A stretch of 64,000 nt of DNA from Pseudobutyrivibrio xylanivorans DSM 14809. Its GTDB lineage: Bacteria > Bacillota > Clostridia > Lachnospirales > Lachnospiraceae. The position numbers were made by a program, and so were the translations under genes. Of the stretch, positions 9,470 through 18,660 are shown in pieces. Positions within the stretch are counted from its first letter, which is position 1. Each line of letters begins with the position of its first letter. The stretch is taken from assembly GCF_900141825.1 (NCBI RefSeq), contig NZ_FQYQ01000011.1, positions 1-64,000 of the forward strand. Reading direction: 5' to 3'. The notes beneath the pieces are model-generated. The model saw only the letters and a list, made by a program, of their open reading frames with translations, was not told where the DNA came from and did no database searches.

Positions 9470-10420
9470 TTATTTGTCATAAGTTCTTTCACTAATTATG
9501 TATCTAGGTCTTGCCTTTGTCTCCATATAGGTCTTGCCAACGTATTCTCCAATGACACCAAGCGAAATAAGCTGAATTCCGCCAAGGAAGCAAACCGCTA
9601 TCATAGTACTTGTCCAGCCACTCATAGTATTTCCTGCAAAATGCTGAACAAGTGAATAGATAATAAGGCCTAAGCTTACTAAAGCTACAAAAATACCAAA
9701 GCCTGTTATCGTGCGGATTGGCTTTATGCTAAGCGATGTAATACCGTCAAATGCAAGGCTGAGCATCTTCGAAAGTGGGTAGTGGCTCTCTCCTGCAATA
9801 CGCTCATTACGCTCGTAATATACGCTTGTGCTCTTGAATCCAACAAGTGGGAACATTCCTCTAAGGAAAATATTTACCTCTTTGTAATTAGCAAATTCAT
9901 TGAGGACACGACTAGATACTAATCTATAGTCGGCATGGTTATAGACTACCTCAGCACCCATGCTGTTAAGAAGCTTATAGAAGCTCTCTGCTGTAAATCT
10001 CTTAAAGAATGTATCTGTGTCACGCTTGCTACGAACACCATAAACTACTTCGCAACCATCAGCATAAGCATCTACCATTTCATTCATGGCATTGATATCA
10101 TCCTGACCATCACAATCAATAGAGATAGTGATATCACAAAACTCTTTTGCTTCCATAAGACCTGCAAGAACTGCATTCTGGTGGCCTCGGTTTCGGCTCT
10201 GTGTAATACCGATATAGTGCTCGTCCTGCTTTGCAAGGTCTTTGATGATTTTCCAGGTGTTGTCCTTTGAACCATCGTTTACGAACATAACACGGGATTT
10301 ATCTGCAATCTTGTCTAGGCTAACTAATTCTTTTATCTTTTCCAAGAAAAGTGGAGCAGTTATAGGTAATACTGCTTCTTCATTGTAACAAGGTATAACT
10401 ATATATAAAGTTGGTTTCAT
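9470..10420 (-). CDS. GtrB/DPM1-type polyprenyl-phosphate glycosyltransferase (GT2)
   Basis: The 316-aa protein has a GT2 domain: IVIPCYNEE at 7-15, FVNDGSKDNT at 46-55 and the metal-binding DCDGQDD at 102-108. Two C-terminal membrane helices (about 225-290) follow, the GtrB/Dpm1 arrangement. The enzyme transfers a hexose from a nucleotide sugar to polyprenyl phosphate at the inner membrane face, making the donor for GT-C enzymes. The two large membrane proteins just downstream are candidate users. Its ATG lies 5 nt after a GAGGTG Shine-Dalgarno that is part of the two-hairpin element at 10426-10473. A second enzyme of this type is at 14978-15919. Confidence 0.85.
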   Translation of the reverse strand: MKPTLYIVIPCYNEEAVLPITAPLFLEKIKELVSLDKIADKSRVMFVNDGSKDNTWKIIKDLAKQDEHYIGITQSRNRGHQNAVLAGLMEAKEFCDITISIDCDGQDDINAMNEMVDAYADGCEVVYGVRSKRDTDTFFKRFTAESFYKLLNSMGAEVVYNHADYRLVSSRVLNEFANYKEVNIFLRGMFPLVGFKSTSVYYERNERIAGESHYPLSKMLSLAFDGITSLSIKPIRTITGFGIFVALVSLGLIIYSLVQHFAGNTMSGWTSTMIAVCFLGGIQLISLGVIGEYVGKTYMETKARPRYIISERTYDK

Positions 10421-10425
10421 TTTTC

Positions 10426-10473
10426 CACCTCATCAGTCAGCTAAAGCTGACAGCTTCCCCTCAAGGGGAAGCC
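10426..10473 (-). repeat. Two-hairpin element, copy 1, carrying the ribosome binding site of the GtrB-like gene
   Basis: On the minus strand the element has a GCTTCCCC/GGGGAAGC hairpin (453-460 with 465-472 after 10000), a GTCAGCT/AGCTGAC hairpin (436-442 with 445-451), and then GATGAGGTG at 10426-10434. GAGGTG is the Shine-Dalgarno of the gene starting at 10420, 5 nt before its ATG. The element fills almost the whole gap between the stop at 10479 and that ATG. Three related copies are in the window (11315-11361, 11896-11942, 63516-63562). It resembles the REP-like palindromic repeats common in gut and rumen Firmicutes. Confidence 0.85.
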
Positions 10474-10478
10474 TCTTT

Positions 10479-11309
10479 CTATCTCCAATTCATTAAAATC
10501 TTGTCTATCTTGCGTGAATCGCCCCATACTGCCTTTGAATCGTATGGACGATCTGGGAATGTACCGTAGGCAAGGCTAATGCTGTAGCCGTTGTCTGTAA
10601 TAAACTTCTCAACACGGTCTGCAAGCTTCATTGGCTTACCTGTGCAGCACTCGATGATACCAAGCACTTCATCCTGCATGCTGGCCTTTGCAACCTGCTC
10701 ACAGAATAAATCATAGTCTGTGAAATCAAACTGATTCTGTCCTGTTGTAAATGGGAATGTCTCATCACCAGCCTCTGCAGCTGCTGTAAGCTTAGAGAAA
10801 ATACTGCAGCCTCTGTGTGTGTTTCCTACTATGTAGTAACCACGTAGCCACTGTAGCTTTACATTGTTCTCTTTACATGCAAGGACCGTAGCCTGTCTGA
10901 GTGCATTCTTTGCAATACCGTAAAGTGACTGTGGAGCACATGGAGTATCTGCCTTAATGCAGCCTTCCATAAATCCAATCTCATGCATCGTGCCCATGAC
11001 ACACATCTTACGGATGCCTGCCTTACACATCTTCTCAATAAAAGAATAGTGATTAGGTAAGTCCTTCATATGATTCTCTGATGCATGCCTAAATCCATCG
11101 CGCCATGCAAGATGGATTACCACATCTGGCTTTTCAAAATAGCCATATGGGTCATCCAAAGTGAAGAGATCAGCATCAATTCTTTTTGCTCTCTCATCTA
11201 CTTCATCTGTATGGAAATCTGTGGCTACAACCTCTGCACCTAAATCAAGCATTGTCTTTACAACGCCCTGGCCGATGTAGCCATTTGCACCTGTTACTAA
11301 GTATTTCAT
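10479..11309 (-). CDS. NAD(P)-dependent sugar epimerase/dehydratase (extended SDR)
   Basis: The 276-aa protein starts with the Rossmann motif TGANGYIG (6-13) and has the SDR catalytic pair Tyr130/Lys134 (SLYGIAK). At 276 residues it is shorter than most nucleotide-sugar epimerases and dehydratases (310-340). The TTG/TAD-type substrate region is reduced, so the reaction (epimerase, reductase or dehydratase) cannot be set from sequence. Its place among glycosyltransferases suggests it makes or reduces a nucleotide sugar for this glycan. Its Shine-Dalgarno comes from the element at 11315-11361, 5 nt before the ATG. Confidence 0.75.
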   Translation of the reverse strand: MKYLVTGANGYIGQGVVKTMLDLGAEVVATDFHTDEVDERAKRIDADLFTLDDPYGYFEKPDVVIHLAWRDGFRHASENHMKDLPNHYSFIEKMCKAGIRKMCVMGTMHEIGFMEGCIKADTPCAPQSLYGIAKNALRQATVLACKENNVKLQWLRGYYIVGNTHRGCSIFSKLTAAAEAGDETFPFTTGQNQFDFTDYDLFCEQVAKASMQDEVLGIIECCTGKPMKLADRVEKFITDNGYSISLAYGTFPDRPYDSKAVWGDSRKIDKILMNWR

Positions 11310-11314
11310 ATTTA

Positions 11315-11361
11315 CACCTCATCCACCGCTATCGCGGTCCCCCTTCCCCTCAAGGGGAAGG
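11315..11361 (-). repeat. Two-hairpin element, copy 2, carrying the ribosome binding site of the SDR gene
   Basis: On the minus strand there is a CCTTCCCC/GGGGAAGG hairpin (11342-11349 with 11354-11361), an ACCGC/GCGGT hairpin (11325-11329 with 11334-11338), and then GATGAGGTG (11315-11323) placed 5 nt before the ATG at 11309. The second stem differs completely in sequence from copy 1 but keeps its pairing. The element abuts the stop codon at 11362. Confidence 0.85.
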
Positions 11362-12438
11362 CTAATTAAAAAGATTATCTATCCATGCGTGGATACTATA
11401 TTTTTGTCTTACTTCTTCATTTTCTAAATAAGGCTTATTCAGCCACTCTTCACCAGGGAGAATAAATTCACTATAATCTCCAGTCTGCTCAGCTTTGTCA
11501 GCCTTTGAAGAAAGGTCCGTAAAGATTAAGTCATTAGTTTCATTATAGAACTCATAGTCACGTAAATATATGTTGTTTGTGACTAGTTTTCTCTTTATTC
11601 CCAATGTTTCCATTGTACGCATTGTCAAGCCCTGCTGCTGTTCATGGGCTAAATCAAGGACAGCCTTGGAGTTCTTCACCATATCTCTGATTTCATCAGG
11701 AGAGAATGGCTCAAAACTGATGATGTCCATATCCAAATCCTTCACGAGCTTTGGATCCTTCAGCTTTTTACCACGATAGACCTTTGGGTCTAAATATATT
11801 TTAAGGCAAAGCTTTTTATCTGGGTTAGCTTTTTTGAAAGCTTTGAAGTAACGATATCGGAATGGGAAGAAAGCAGAGACACTGACATAATCAAACACCT
11901 CATCAGTCTGCTCCGCAGACAGCTTCCCCTCAAGGGGAAGCCTATTGGCATCAAATTCATCCGAATAAAACAAAGGTAAAAGCTTATAATCAAGCTTTGA
12001 TTCCTTTGCATCCACTGAATCAAAAGTGCCTCTCCAATCGAAAAGGCGTCCGATTTCACCTTTATGACGAAGATTCTTAAATGAATCCCATGAATAGTAA
12101 ATAGATTTTCCTGTAGACTTCAGCGCTTTGTTTTTAAGCTCGTGGATAGTCTGCTCTGAAAGAACATTTCCTCTGATTACAAGAAAATAGTCATATCCTT
12201 CTTCTGGCATTTCAGATAAAATCTTATTTTTTAATTTTTTATTGAAGCCATCAAATATCTTCTCATTATGGAAGATATCACCAAGATTTTTTAGAATAAG
12301 GAACTGAGTCTTATCTGGTTCCTCATTGTAAAAATGTGGGTGGGCTCCTCTGCTCTCTAAATCTTCTCTCATCTTAGTTTGATAAGAGTAGAACTGAGGC
12401 ATGATTATTAAAATATTTTTGTCTTTTAAGTCTCTCAT
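11362..12438 (-). CDS. CgeB/GT1-like glycosyltransferase with a repeat-encoded insertion
   Basis: The 358-aa protein is soluble. It starts KNILIIMPQFYSYQ, like a GT-B N-terminal domain. Its C-terminal half (SFEPFSPDEI, KAVLDLAHEQQQGLTMRTME at about 265-284) resembles the nucleotide-binding side of CgeB-like or 'spore-maturation' type glycosyltransferases found in capsule loci. Residues 166-181 (RLPLEGKLSAEQTDEV) are the in-frame translation of a two-hairpin repeat (11896-11942) inserted between the two halves. The insert probably forms a surface loop at the interdomain junction. The ATG overlaps the previous gene by 4 nt (ATGA). Whether the enzyme remains active is unknown. Confidence 0.6.
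   Translation of the reverse strand: MRDLKDKNILIIMPQFYSYQTKMREDLESRGAHPHFYNEEPDKTQFLILKNLGDIFHNEKIFDGFNKKLKNKILSEMPEEGYDYFLVIRGNVLSEQTIHELKNKALKSTGKSIYYSWDSFKNLRHKGEIGRLFDWRGTFDSVDAKESKLDYKLLPLFYSDEFDANRLPLEGKLSAEQTDEVFDYVSVSAFFPFRYRYFKAFKKANPDKKLCLKIYLDPKVYRGKKLKDPKLVKDLDMDIISFEPFSPDEIRDMVKNSKAVLDLAHEQQQGLTMRTMETLGIKRKLVTNNIYLRDYEFYNETNDLIFTDLSSKADKAEQTGDYSEFILPGEEWLNKPYLENEEVRQKYSIHAWIDNLFN
11896..11942 (-). repeat. Two-hairpin element, copy 3, inside a coding sequence
   Basis: The architecture is the same as in copies 1 and 2. It has a GCTTCCCC/GGGGAAGC hairpin (11922-11929 with 11934-11941), a GTCTGC/GCAGAC hairpin (11906-11911 with 11915-11920), and GATGAGGTG at 11896-11904. Here it is read through in frame as part of the glycosyltransferase at 11362-12438. 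It therefore also carries an internal Shine-Dalgarno-like sequence, though no ATG follows at the right distance. Confidence 0.85.
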
Positions 12439-13598
12439 AGTGTATATATTCTTCTTGAAATTACAGCATAGTCGAAGTTCAGGCGGGCGAAAGAGAATGA
12501 TTTTGCCTTAGCCTGCTCCAACACCTGCACATTATCAGTAATATCTGTAAACACCTTTACCATATCATCTTCGTTTTCCACGAAGAAATAGTTTTCAAAG
12601 TTACAGTCAGAGTAGTTCTCGTTAGTGTAATTCTCCATAGGATATGTCATATTCGCACAGCCACAGCACATGGCTGTCTCGAAGGTTACAGAATATCCAC
12701 CAGGCTGACAATACAAATCCACTCCAGCCAGGAACTCTTCTATCTCCTTGTCTACCTTCCATCCCATGAAATGAATTCGTTCATCCTCTTCCATAAGATT
12801 ACGAAGAAGCAAATTCATCTCTTTTGAAATAGTACCAAATATAAAGAGTGCTAACCTAGGATCTCTATTTTTTCGTACCGCATTTATCAATTCTCTTGTT
12901 CGACTTTTTTCGTCAAGTATTTTGGCCGAGTGCGCCATTATGATGGCATCCTGAGGCAGCGCATATTTTTTTATAATTTCTATGCGTGCATCTTTCTGCT
13001 GCTGTGCAGTATATATTGTACCTCCCAGAGCCAAGAATTCCTGTTTTTCAACTGGGATTGCAAATAAATCATTCATCCAATATCGCATATCCTCACCTGT
13101 ATAGAAGAATTTATCTACCTCAGGTGCTGCCTTTGATATGAAATGACCATGTATAAATTTATAGAAATTCTTACTTAAAAAAGTTTTAGCTGAACCGCTG
13201 TAATCAGCGTGACAATCTACAAAAAACAAACAATCTGGATGACTCTTGCAGTAGTCTGCTACAGTCATAATCTCGTATCCGCAGAGCCCATGAAATAAGA
13301 TACTGTCTGGCTGAATCTCCTTAAGGAGTTTCTTCACCTTGTGAGCTTTACGAATTTTTTCCGTCCACAAATCGCTAAAAAAAATCCTATCCCATTTAAG
13401 TCTGATTAAACGGGCTCCACTTTCCAAAATGGTATCTTCCTCTGGTCCCTTTACTAATTCACCATGCTCATAATGGAATACATCTGTGATAATAGTAACC
13501 TCATGACCGTCTGCCATTTGGCAGTTTATCATCTGATTTTCTTGGTACAGCATCCCTTCAGTAAAATGGGACGCAAGCGCTATATGAAGTATTTTCAT
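12435..13598 (-). CDS. GT4-type glycosyltransferase
   Basis: The 387-aa GT-B protein opens with MKILHIALASHFTEGMLYQE, typical of GT4 acceptor domains. The donor half includes FMGWKVDKEIEEFLAGVDLY and the E-x7-E-like stretch SVTFETAMCCGCANMTY (about 315-331). The second glutamate of the classical motif is not evident, as in several capsule GT4 branches. It would add a sugar to the lipid-linked intermediate. It overlaps the next gene by 4 nt, and 6 nt separate it from the upstream sugar transferase gene, so it may act just after chain initiation. Confidence 0.75.
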   Translation of the reverse strand: MKILHIALASHFTEGMLYQENQMINCQMADGHEVTIITDVFHYEHGELVKGPEEDTILESGARLIRLKWDRIFFSDLWTEKIRKAHKVKKLLKEIQPDSILFHGLCGYEIMTVADYCKSHPDCLFFVDCHADYSGSAKTFLSKNFYKFIHGHFISKAAPEVDKFFYTGEDMRYWMNDLFAIPVEKQEFLALGGTIYTAQQQKDARIEIIKKYALPQDAIIMAHSAKILDEKSRTRELINAVRKNRDPRLALFIFGTISKEMNLLLRNLMEEDERIHFMGWKVDKEIEEFLAGVDLYCQPGGYSVTFETAMCCGCANMTYPMENYTNENYSDCNFENYFFVENEDDMVKVFTDITDNVQVLEQAKAKSFSFARLNFDYAVISRRIYTL

Positions 13599-13604
13599 TA
13601 GTGA

Positions 13605-14978
13605 TTACTCATCTCCATTATCCTTCTGCTGTTCAAGTGAAGCTAAAATTTCGTCAGCAGACACCACTTTATCAAAGCCTTCTGTGCTTTCCTTCTTGAA
13701 AAGAATTCTGATTGTCATAAGCACAAGCTTTACATCTAATAAAAATGTGTAGTTCTCGATGTACATCAAATCAAGCTTAATCTTATCGTAAGCTGATGTA
13801 TTATACTTTCCGTAAATCTGAGCAAAACCAGTAAGGCCGCCCTTTACCTTGCTACGGAATTCAAACTCAGGTATTGCCGCTGTGTATTTCTCCACGTGCT
13901 CTGTACGTTCTGGACGTGGACCTACTATCGACATATCTCCCTTTATAATATTAAACAACTGTGGAAGCTCATCTACTCGTGTAGCACGAATAACATGTCC
14001 CACCTTTGTGATTCTATCATCGTCATCTGTGGCTGGACGTTGCTCAGCATCCTCTACCATACTTCTGAATTTAAGGATGTCAAAAATCTTTCCATCCTTT
14101 GTAACTCTTGCCTGCTTATAAAATACAGGTCCATGGTCCTCGAGCTTTATCGCAATTGCGATAATAAGCATCAGCGGTGAAAGAACTACTGCTGCAATAA
14201 CGCAAAGTATCACATCGAAGAATCTCTTAACAAGCTCCTGCTCAGGTGTAAGACCTGTAGTGTTAATCATAACAAGAGGAGTATCAAACTGATGAATATC
14301 CTCTCCACCGCCAATGATTACGTCTGAAATCTTAGGTGTAATATATGTCTGAATCTCATGCATGTAGCAGTACTTTAAAAGATCATTTCTATCCTCAGCA
14401 CTTACATCAGAAATTACAATTCCATCATAGTTTTCAAGCTCTTTGAATATGTTCTCAAGTCCCTCATCTACACTAATGATTTTCTTGATGTTATAACTAT
14501 CTTCTCTGGTGTCCATCTTTAACTTCAGGGATACTGATTCCTTGTTTCCATATACCATCAGAAGCTTGCTGGCATTTGAAAAACGATTGTAGATTGCAAA
14601 AAATATAAAAACAAATACTCCAGATATTACAAAATCTGTAAGGGTAAGACCAACCATTGGTCCTACTGGAATCATTACGTTAGCCATCAAGGAAAGCTGC
14701 AAATATGTAACTACATTTACAATGCATATAGCAATCCATTGTGAGAAAAGTACATCTGCTATTCTGAGTATTCCATATTTAAACCCTTCACATAAATGTA
14801 TGATTACAAGGTTCAATATGAAATAAACGCCCATAAAGACGTACTTTCCACGACCCCACATAGGATGAAAATAATCCCAGTTAAAAATGTAGGTCCAGTA
14901 AAAATATAGGTACACTAATGTCAGTACTACCAACTCTATGAAGCTTTCAATTTTTCTAACAGTATTCTTATTTTTCAC
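13605..14978 (-). CDS. Undecaprenyl-phosphate sugar phosphotransferase (polyprenyl glycosylphosphotransferase), first copy
   Basis: The 457-aa protein has about five N-terminal membrane segments (about 15-145), a Rossmann-like middle domain (about 150-240), a membrane re-entry (about 250-270) and a C-terminal bacterial sugar-transferase domain. The last shows KQARVTKDGKIFDILKFRSM, DELPQLFNIIKGDMSIVGPR and LTGFAQIYGKYNTSAYDK. It transfers a sugar-1-phosphate from a nucleotide sugar to undecaprenyl phosphate, starting glycan assembly (WbaP/CpsE/EpsL type). It shares one base with the preceding GT2 gene. A paralogue of almost the same size is at 36107-37492. Confidence 0.9.
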   Translation of the reverse strand: MKNKNTVRKIESFIELVVLTLVYLYFYWTYIFNWDYFHPMWGRGKYVFMGVYFILNLVIIHLCEGFKYGILRIADVLFSQWIAICIVNVVTYLQLSLMANVMIPVGPMVGLTLTDFVISGVFVFIFFAIYNRFSNASKLLMVYGNKESVSLKLKMDTREDSYNIKKIISVDEGLENIFKELENYDGIVISDVSAEDRNDLLKYCYMHEIQTYITPKISDVIIGGGEDIHQFDTPLVMINTTGLTPEQELVKRFFDVILCVIAAVVLSPLMLIIAIAIKLEDHGPVFYKQARVTKDGKIFDILKFRSMVEDAEQRPATDDDDRITKVGHVIRATRVDELPQLFNIIKGDMSIVGPRPERTEHVEKYTAAIPEFEFRSKVKGGLTGFAQIYGKYNTSAYDKIKLDLMYIENYTFLLDVKLVLMTIRILFKKESTEGFDKVVSADEILASLEQQKDNGDE

Positions 14979-15919
14979 TAGTCTTGCTCCTTGATGTATT
15001 TATCCCTCACTATGTACTGGGGAGAATTGTTATTATTAAGGAAATTTCTTCCAACATATTCCCCAAGCATTCCAAGCATTAACATCTGTACTCCCGAAAG
15101 AATAAGGATGGTGGCTATTAATGATGTCCATCCAGCGACATCACCATAAATCAACGTCTTAATTATGATTACAATTGCCAATAAAAATCCCAGAATGGTC
15201 GCAACAACACCAAGCACTGATGTAATTCTAAGTGGCTTTATTGAAAAGGATATAACTCCATCAAACCACAGTCCTACTAATTTTCTAAGAGTATAAGTAC
15301 TCTCGCCAACCTCTCTAGCCTTATGCTCTACATACACATTTGCCATATTATCTGTAGCTCGAAGCATAAGTCCCCAAATATAAGGATAAGCTCCCTGATA
15401 TTTTATCATTTGATCTCGCACAAATGATGTGATTACAAAATAGCTGTTTAACTCTATATCCTTTGGCTTCCCAATTAAAGTAGTTGCTATGTAACCATTT
15501 AAATTATGACCAAACTTTTTAAAGGCAGAATCCTTCTTCTCATGATATTTTGCAAAAACTATATCATAACCTTTTTCTATTTCCTCTAGTAATTTATGAG
15601 CTTCGCAAGGAGGATTTTGTCCATCATCATCTAATGCTACAATATAATCTCCTGTTGCATGAGTGAAGCCACACATTGTAGCTCCATCCTGTCCGAAGTT
15701 TCGTGACAAGTTGATAACAACCACTCGACTATCCTGATCAGCTAAAGATTTCAATACATTATAAGTATTGTCCTTAGAACCATCATTTACCAAAACTATC
15801 TCAATATTGTAATCTTCCCTAGGAAATTCAGTAAATATATCTCTTACAACATCTGAGACTGTATCCTGTGAATAATAACAAGGTATTACAAATGAAATCT
15901 TTTTTTCAATCTTAAGCAT
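14978..15919 (-). CDS. GtrB/DPM1-type polyprenyl-phosphate glycosyltransferase (GT2), second copy
   Basis: I start the protein at the ATG at 15919 (MLKIEKKISFVIPCYYS, 313 aa) because GGAG lies 6 nt before it; a TTG four codons upstream is less likely. The GT2 domain has VIPCYYSQD, LVNDGSKDN and the DxD-type ALDDDGQNPP, and is followed by two C-terminal membrane helices. It should charge polyprenyl phosphate with a hexose for a GT-C enzyme. The natural candidate is the membrane protein whose gene ends 14 nt upstream (15934-17391). It overlaps the sugar transferase gene by one base. Confidence 0.85.
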   Translation of the reverse strand: MLKIEKKISFVIPCYYSQDTVSDVVRDIFTEFPREDYNIEIVLVNDGSKDNTYNVLKSLADQDSRVVVINLSRNFGQDGATMCGFTHATGDYIVALDDDGQNPPCEAHKLLEEIEKGYDIVFAKYHEKKDSAFKKFGHNLNGYIATTLIGKPKDIELNSYFVITSFVRDQMIKYQGAYPYIWGLMLRATDNMANVYVEHKAREVGESTYTLRKLVGLWFDGVISFSIKPLRITSVLGVVATILGFLLAIVIIIKTLIYGDVAGWTSLIATILILSGVQMLMLGMLGEYVGRNFLNNNNSPQYIVRDKYIKEQD

Positions 15920-15933
15920 TTTACACTCCAACT

Positions 15934-17391
15934 TTATCTAATCTTATACATATTAGTTGTTCCATATGTAGCAACCAATTCACATCTTTCTGCTAAAAAA
16001 TCATCTAAATCTCCACCTGCTCTATACGCTATGTATTTACTATTTAGCTCATCAAAATGCTCGCGAACATAATCATCTATACAACAGTTGATTCCAAATC
16101 CTGATGGGATTGCATATAAGTCGTTGAAATATGTTATTCGAGTAAAAATTACTGTATTATCCCACTCATTATCTCCAAGCTTCATTACCTCGTCTAATTT
16201 TGTTTGTCCATCTTCAAGAGCTGCTATCTGATTAGCATCCTCAGGTATAAGCCTCATGTAGAACTCTTCTTTACATAGCCAAGTTGTATAAAGAAAAACA
16301 ACAACACAAATTCCAATTATTATTTTTTTATTTTCATATAATGGCAAAAACATAGCCAACACTAATATGGCTGCCATGAAATGTCTACAGCCTTCTTCTG
16401 GTCTATATAATGTCCACATCGCAAACAAAAGTCCAAGCCACGCAAGAAGTAAAGAATAATTTACAATATCTTTGTTTATCACACACCTATATATTAAGTA
16501 AATAATAGAGAGGAAATATAAAAGGTACCATGATCCTTTCATCGATTGCATTAAAATACATTGTTTTATGTATTTTAAACTCTCAATCAAACATATCAGA
16601 TTCTTCTTAACTAATGCTTTTGGATTAATCAAAGTATCAATTGCTATATCCGGTGTAAAATATGCTGCAAACATAAAGTGGGCGATACAAACAAATCCAA
16701 TAGCTGCTACTAAAGCAACTATTAACTGACTCCAAAAATTTACATCAATTTTTTTATTTTCTTTATATATGGCTGCCATTAGAATAACGGCAAATATCAC
16801 ATAATAACCTCTAATTAATGTCAACCAAACCAAAGAAAAATCCGCTAATATTAACCAAGTTTTGTTGTTTTGATTTCTAATAAAACTAATACAACCAATC
16901 GCATAAATCAAAAATAAAACATTAACCAAGGCTTCTGGAGTTGCTGAAAGCATATATCTAATATTAATTGCAAAGCTCAACCATACTGCACTTACAATCA
17001 ACATTTGTTTTACAGTCGGTTTAAGTCCAATAGCAAATAATCCTAATCCAAACATCCATAAAACGATATTAATAATGATTGGAGTCATATAATTCCAACC
17101 GAAGATTCTACCAATAAATGCATATGGTAGAAGCATGGCTACACTCCAACCACCCAAATTTCCTATAATTGCATGACTTTCATTGTATCCAAAATATCCT
17201 TGTGGTATTCCATAATCAACCATGCCTTGAATCATCTTGTAATAATAAAATTCATCATTCCAGTCTGTACAAGGAACAGATATTTCATTAAATCCAACTC
17301 CCCATACCATCATATATATATACAGCCCTACTAGTGGTGTTAATAGAGCAATTAGTAATACCGGAATATATTTTTTTTGTGGAAATTCCAT
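15934..17391 (-). CDS. Polytopic membrane protein, GT-C-like glycosyltransferase candidate
   Basis: The 485-aa protein has about 11 hydrophobic segments. The loop after the first one contains CTDWNDEFYYY (Asp43, Asp46, Glu47), the kind of acidic first extracytoplasmic loop that forms the GT-C active site. A C-terminal polar part (about 395-485) is probably outside the cell. I do not recognise a named family. The adjacent GtrB-like gene supports a role as the transferase that uses the polyprenyl-phosphate sugar. The gene is more AT-rich than its neighbours. Function is inference. Confidence 0.5.
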   Translation of the reverse strand: MEFPQKKYIPVLLIALLTPLVGLYIYMMVWGVGFNEISVPCTDWNDEFYYYKMIQGMVDYGIPQGYFGYNESHAIIGNLGGWSVAMLLPYAFIGRIFGWNYMTPIIINIVLWMFGLGLFAIGLKPTVKQMLIVSAVWLSFAINIRYMLSATPEALVNVLFLIYAIGCISFIRNQNNKTWLILADFSLVWLTLIRGYYVIFAVILMAAIYKENKKIDVNFWSQLIVALVAAIGFVCIAHFMFAAYFTPDIAIDTLINPKALVKKNLICLIESLKYIKQCILMQSMKGSWYLLYFLSIIYLIYRCVINKDIVNYSLLLAWLGLLFAMWTLYRPEEGCRHFMAAILVLAMFLPLYENKKIIIGICVVVFLYTTWLCKEEFYMRLIPEDANQIAALEDGQTKLDEVMKLGDNEWDNTVIFTRITYFNDLYAIPSGFGINCCIDDYVREHFDELNSKYIAYRAGGDLDDFLAERCELVATYGTTNMYKIR

Positions 17392-18651
17392 CTAGCCTTC
17401 CTCCGAGTTATTATTCAAAAAAGTATAGATTAATAAATATGTATAATAAGGTGTCATATACTTAAAGAACATATCAAGTCCTAAGTCCATAAATAATATG
17501 GATACTAAAAGCGAAATGCATACTATTTTAGCTTCTTTACTATGCACCTTGATTGTATCGATAATTAGTTTTACTGGGAACCAGTAGTACATAACAAATC
17601 CAAATATTCCAAAGCTAAACAGCAATTCCATAAAGTTCATATGAGTTTGGATATGTCTGTACATTATCTCTGTGCCCTCTCTGTATTCTTCCAGCTGAGA
17701 ATAAGGCATAGTGATAAATGAATAGAAACCATGACCAAATAAAGGACTCTCCCAAAAGTGTTTTTTGAAAGCATCCATTACGGCCATTCTTTGACCTGTA
17801 CTTGTATGTAAATCAAATTCAGTATTTCCAAAAGCTGTAAATACTTCTACTATACGTTTTCCCAAAATGTCATAAAGCATAGGTATAGTCAGTACTAAAA
17901 CTGTAGCTACTACTCCTAATCCCACTAAAATAGCTACATACTTTTTAACATCCTTGGCATTCTTTGCAGTGCCTAATAACATAATTGCTATAACAAGCAC
18001 AAGTGGAACAAATGAAGATTTTGATCCCGCCAAAACTATTCCAATTATACCAGCTAATGCTGGAATAATATTAGGCTTAACCTTACGTAAAACTATAACT
18101 GAATAGAGTATTGGAATAAGCATTAATAAATACAGATTTCCTGTATCAATATCTGTTCCTCCTGGAACGGCACCCACTCTATAGAACTCTCCATGCATCA
18201 TATCCCCCCATAAATGGTCGTACTTTATAGAGGTGATGTATGTAGCAAAAATTACTAGTGCACCAACAGGCGATAATACTTCAAACATATTATCTCTATT
18301 GTGCCATACTATCTCATAACACAAGAGTGCTGGTAACACAGTAAGAATTGTATACTGAACACTATAGTAATCAGTAGGTGTAAACAACTTGAAATGTCCA
18401 TATACAAACTGAACCACTTGGAACAATATCAACCACAATATAGCTAAGTTAAAAATACTCTTCTTTGTCTTTTGAAAATCGTCCTTTGTAAGAATAAGGC
18501 AGTAAACAAATCCGATAGCCTGAACCACAAGATTCATTGCCACAGCATAGCTTTTTGTTACGCCATAATCGCATCTAATATAAAGAATTAAGGCAAGTAA
18601 GATTATTGAGATAATCTTTTTATTCTTCCTAATGAACTCCATTATTATCAA
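17392..18651 (-). CDS. O-antigen polymerase/ligase family membrane protein (Wzy/WaaL-like)
   Basis: The 419-aa protein has about 11 membrane segments. GSKSSFVPLVLVIAIML (mid-protein) is followed by a long extracytoplasmic loop with TGQRMAVMDAF and SPLFGHGFYSF, then HIQTHMNFMELLFSFGIFGF. This is the pattern of the Wzy_C/O-antigen ligase domain, in which conserved Arg and His residues in the large loop take part in glycan transfer. In a Gram-positive cluster with a Wzx-like flippase (32498-33862) it most likely polymerises flipped repeat units. It is directly adjacent to 15934-17391. Confidence 0.82.
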   Translation of the reverse strand: MIIMEFIRKNKKIISIILLALILYIRCDYGVTKSYAVAMNLVVQAIGFVYCLILTKDDFQKTKKSIFNLAILWLILFQVVQFVYGHFKLFTPTDYYSVQYTILTVLPALLCYEIVWHNRDNMFEVLSPVGALVIFATYITSIKYDHLWGDMMHGEFYRVGAVPGGTDIDTGNLYLLMLIPILYSVIVLRKVKPNIIPALAGIIGIVLAGSKSSFVPLVLVIAIMLLGTAKNAKDVKKYVAILVGLGVVATVLVLTIPMLYDILGKRIVEVFTAFGNTEFDLHTSTGQRMAVMDAFKKHFWESPLFGHGFYSFITMPYSQLEEYREGTEIMYRHIQTHMNFMELLFSFGIFGFVMYYWFPVKLIIDTIKVHSKEAKIVCISLLVSILFMDLGLDMFFKYMTPYYTYLLIYTFLNNNSEEG

Positions 18652-18660
18652 GTCTCCTAA

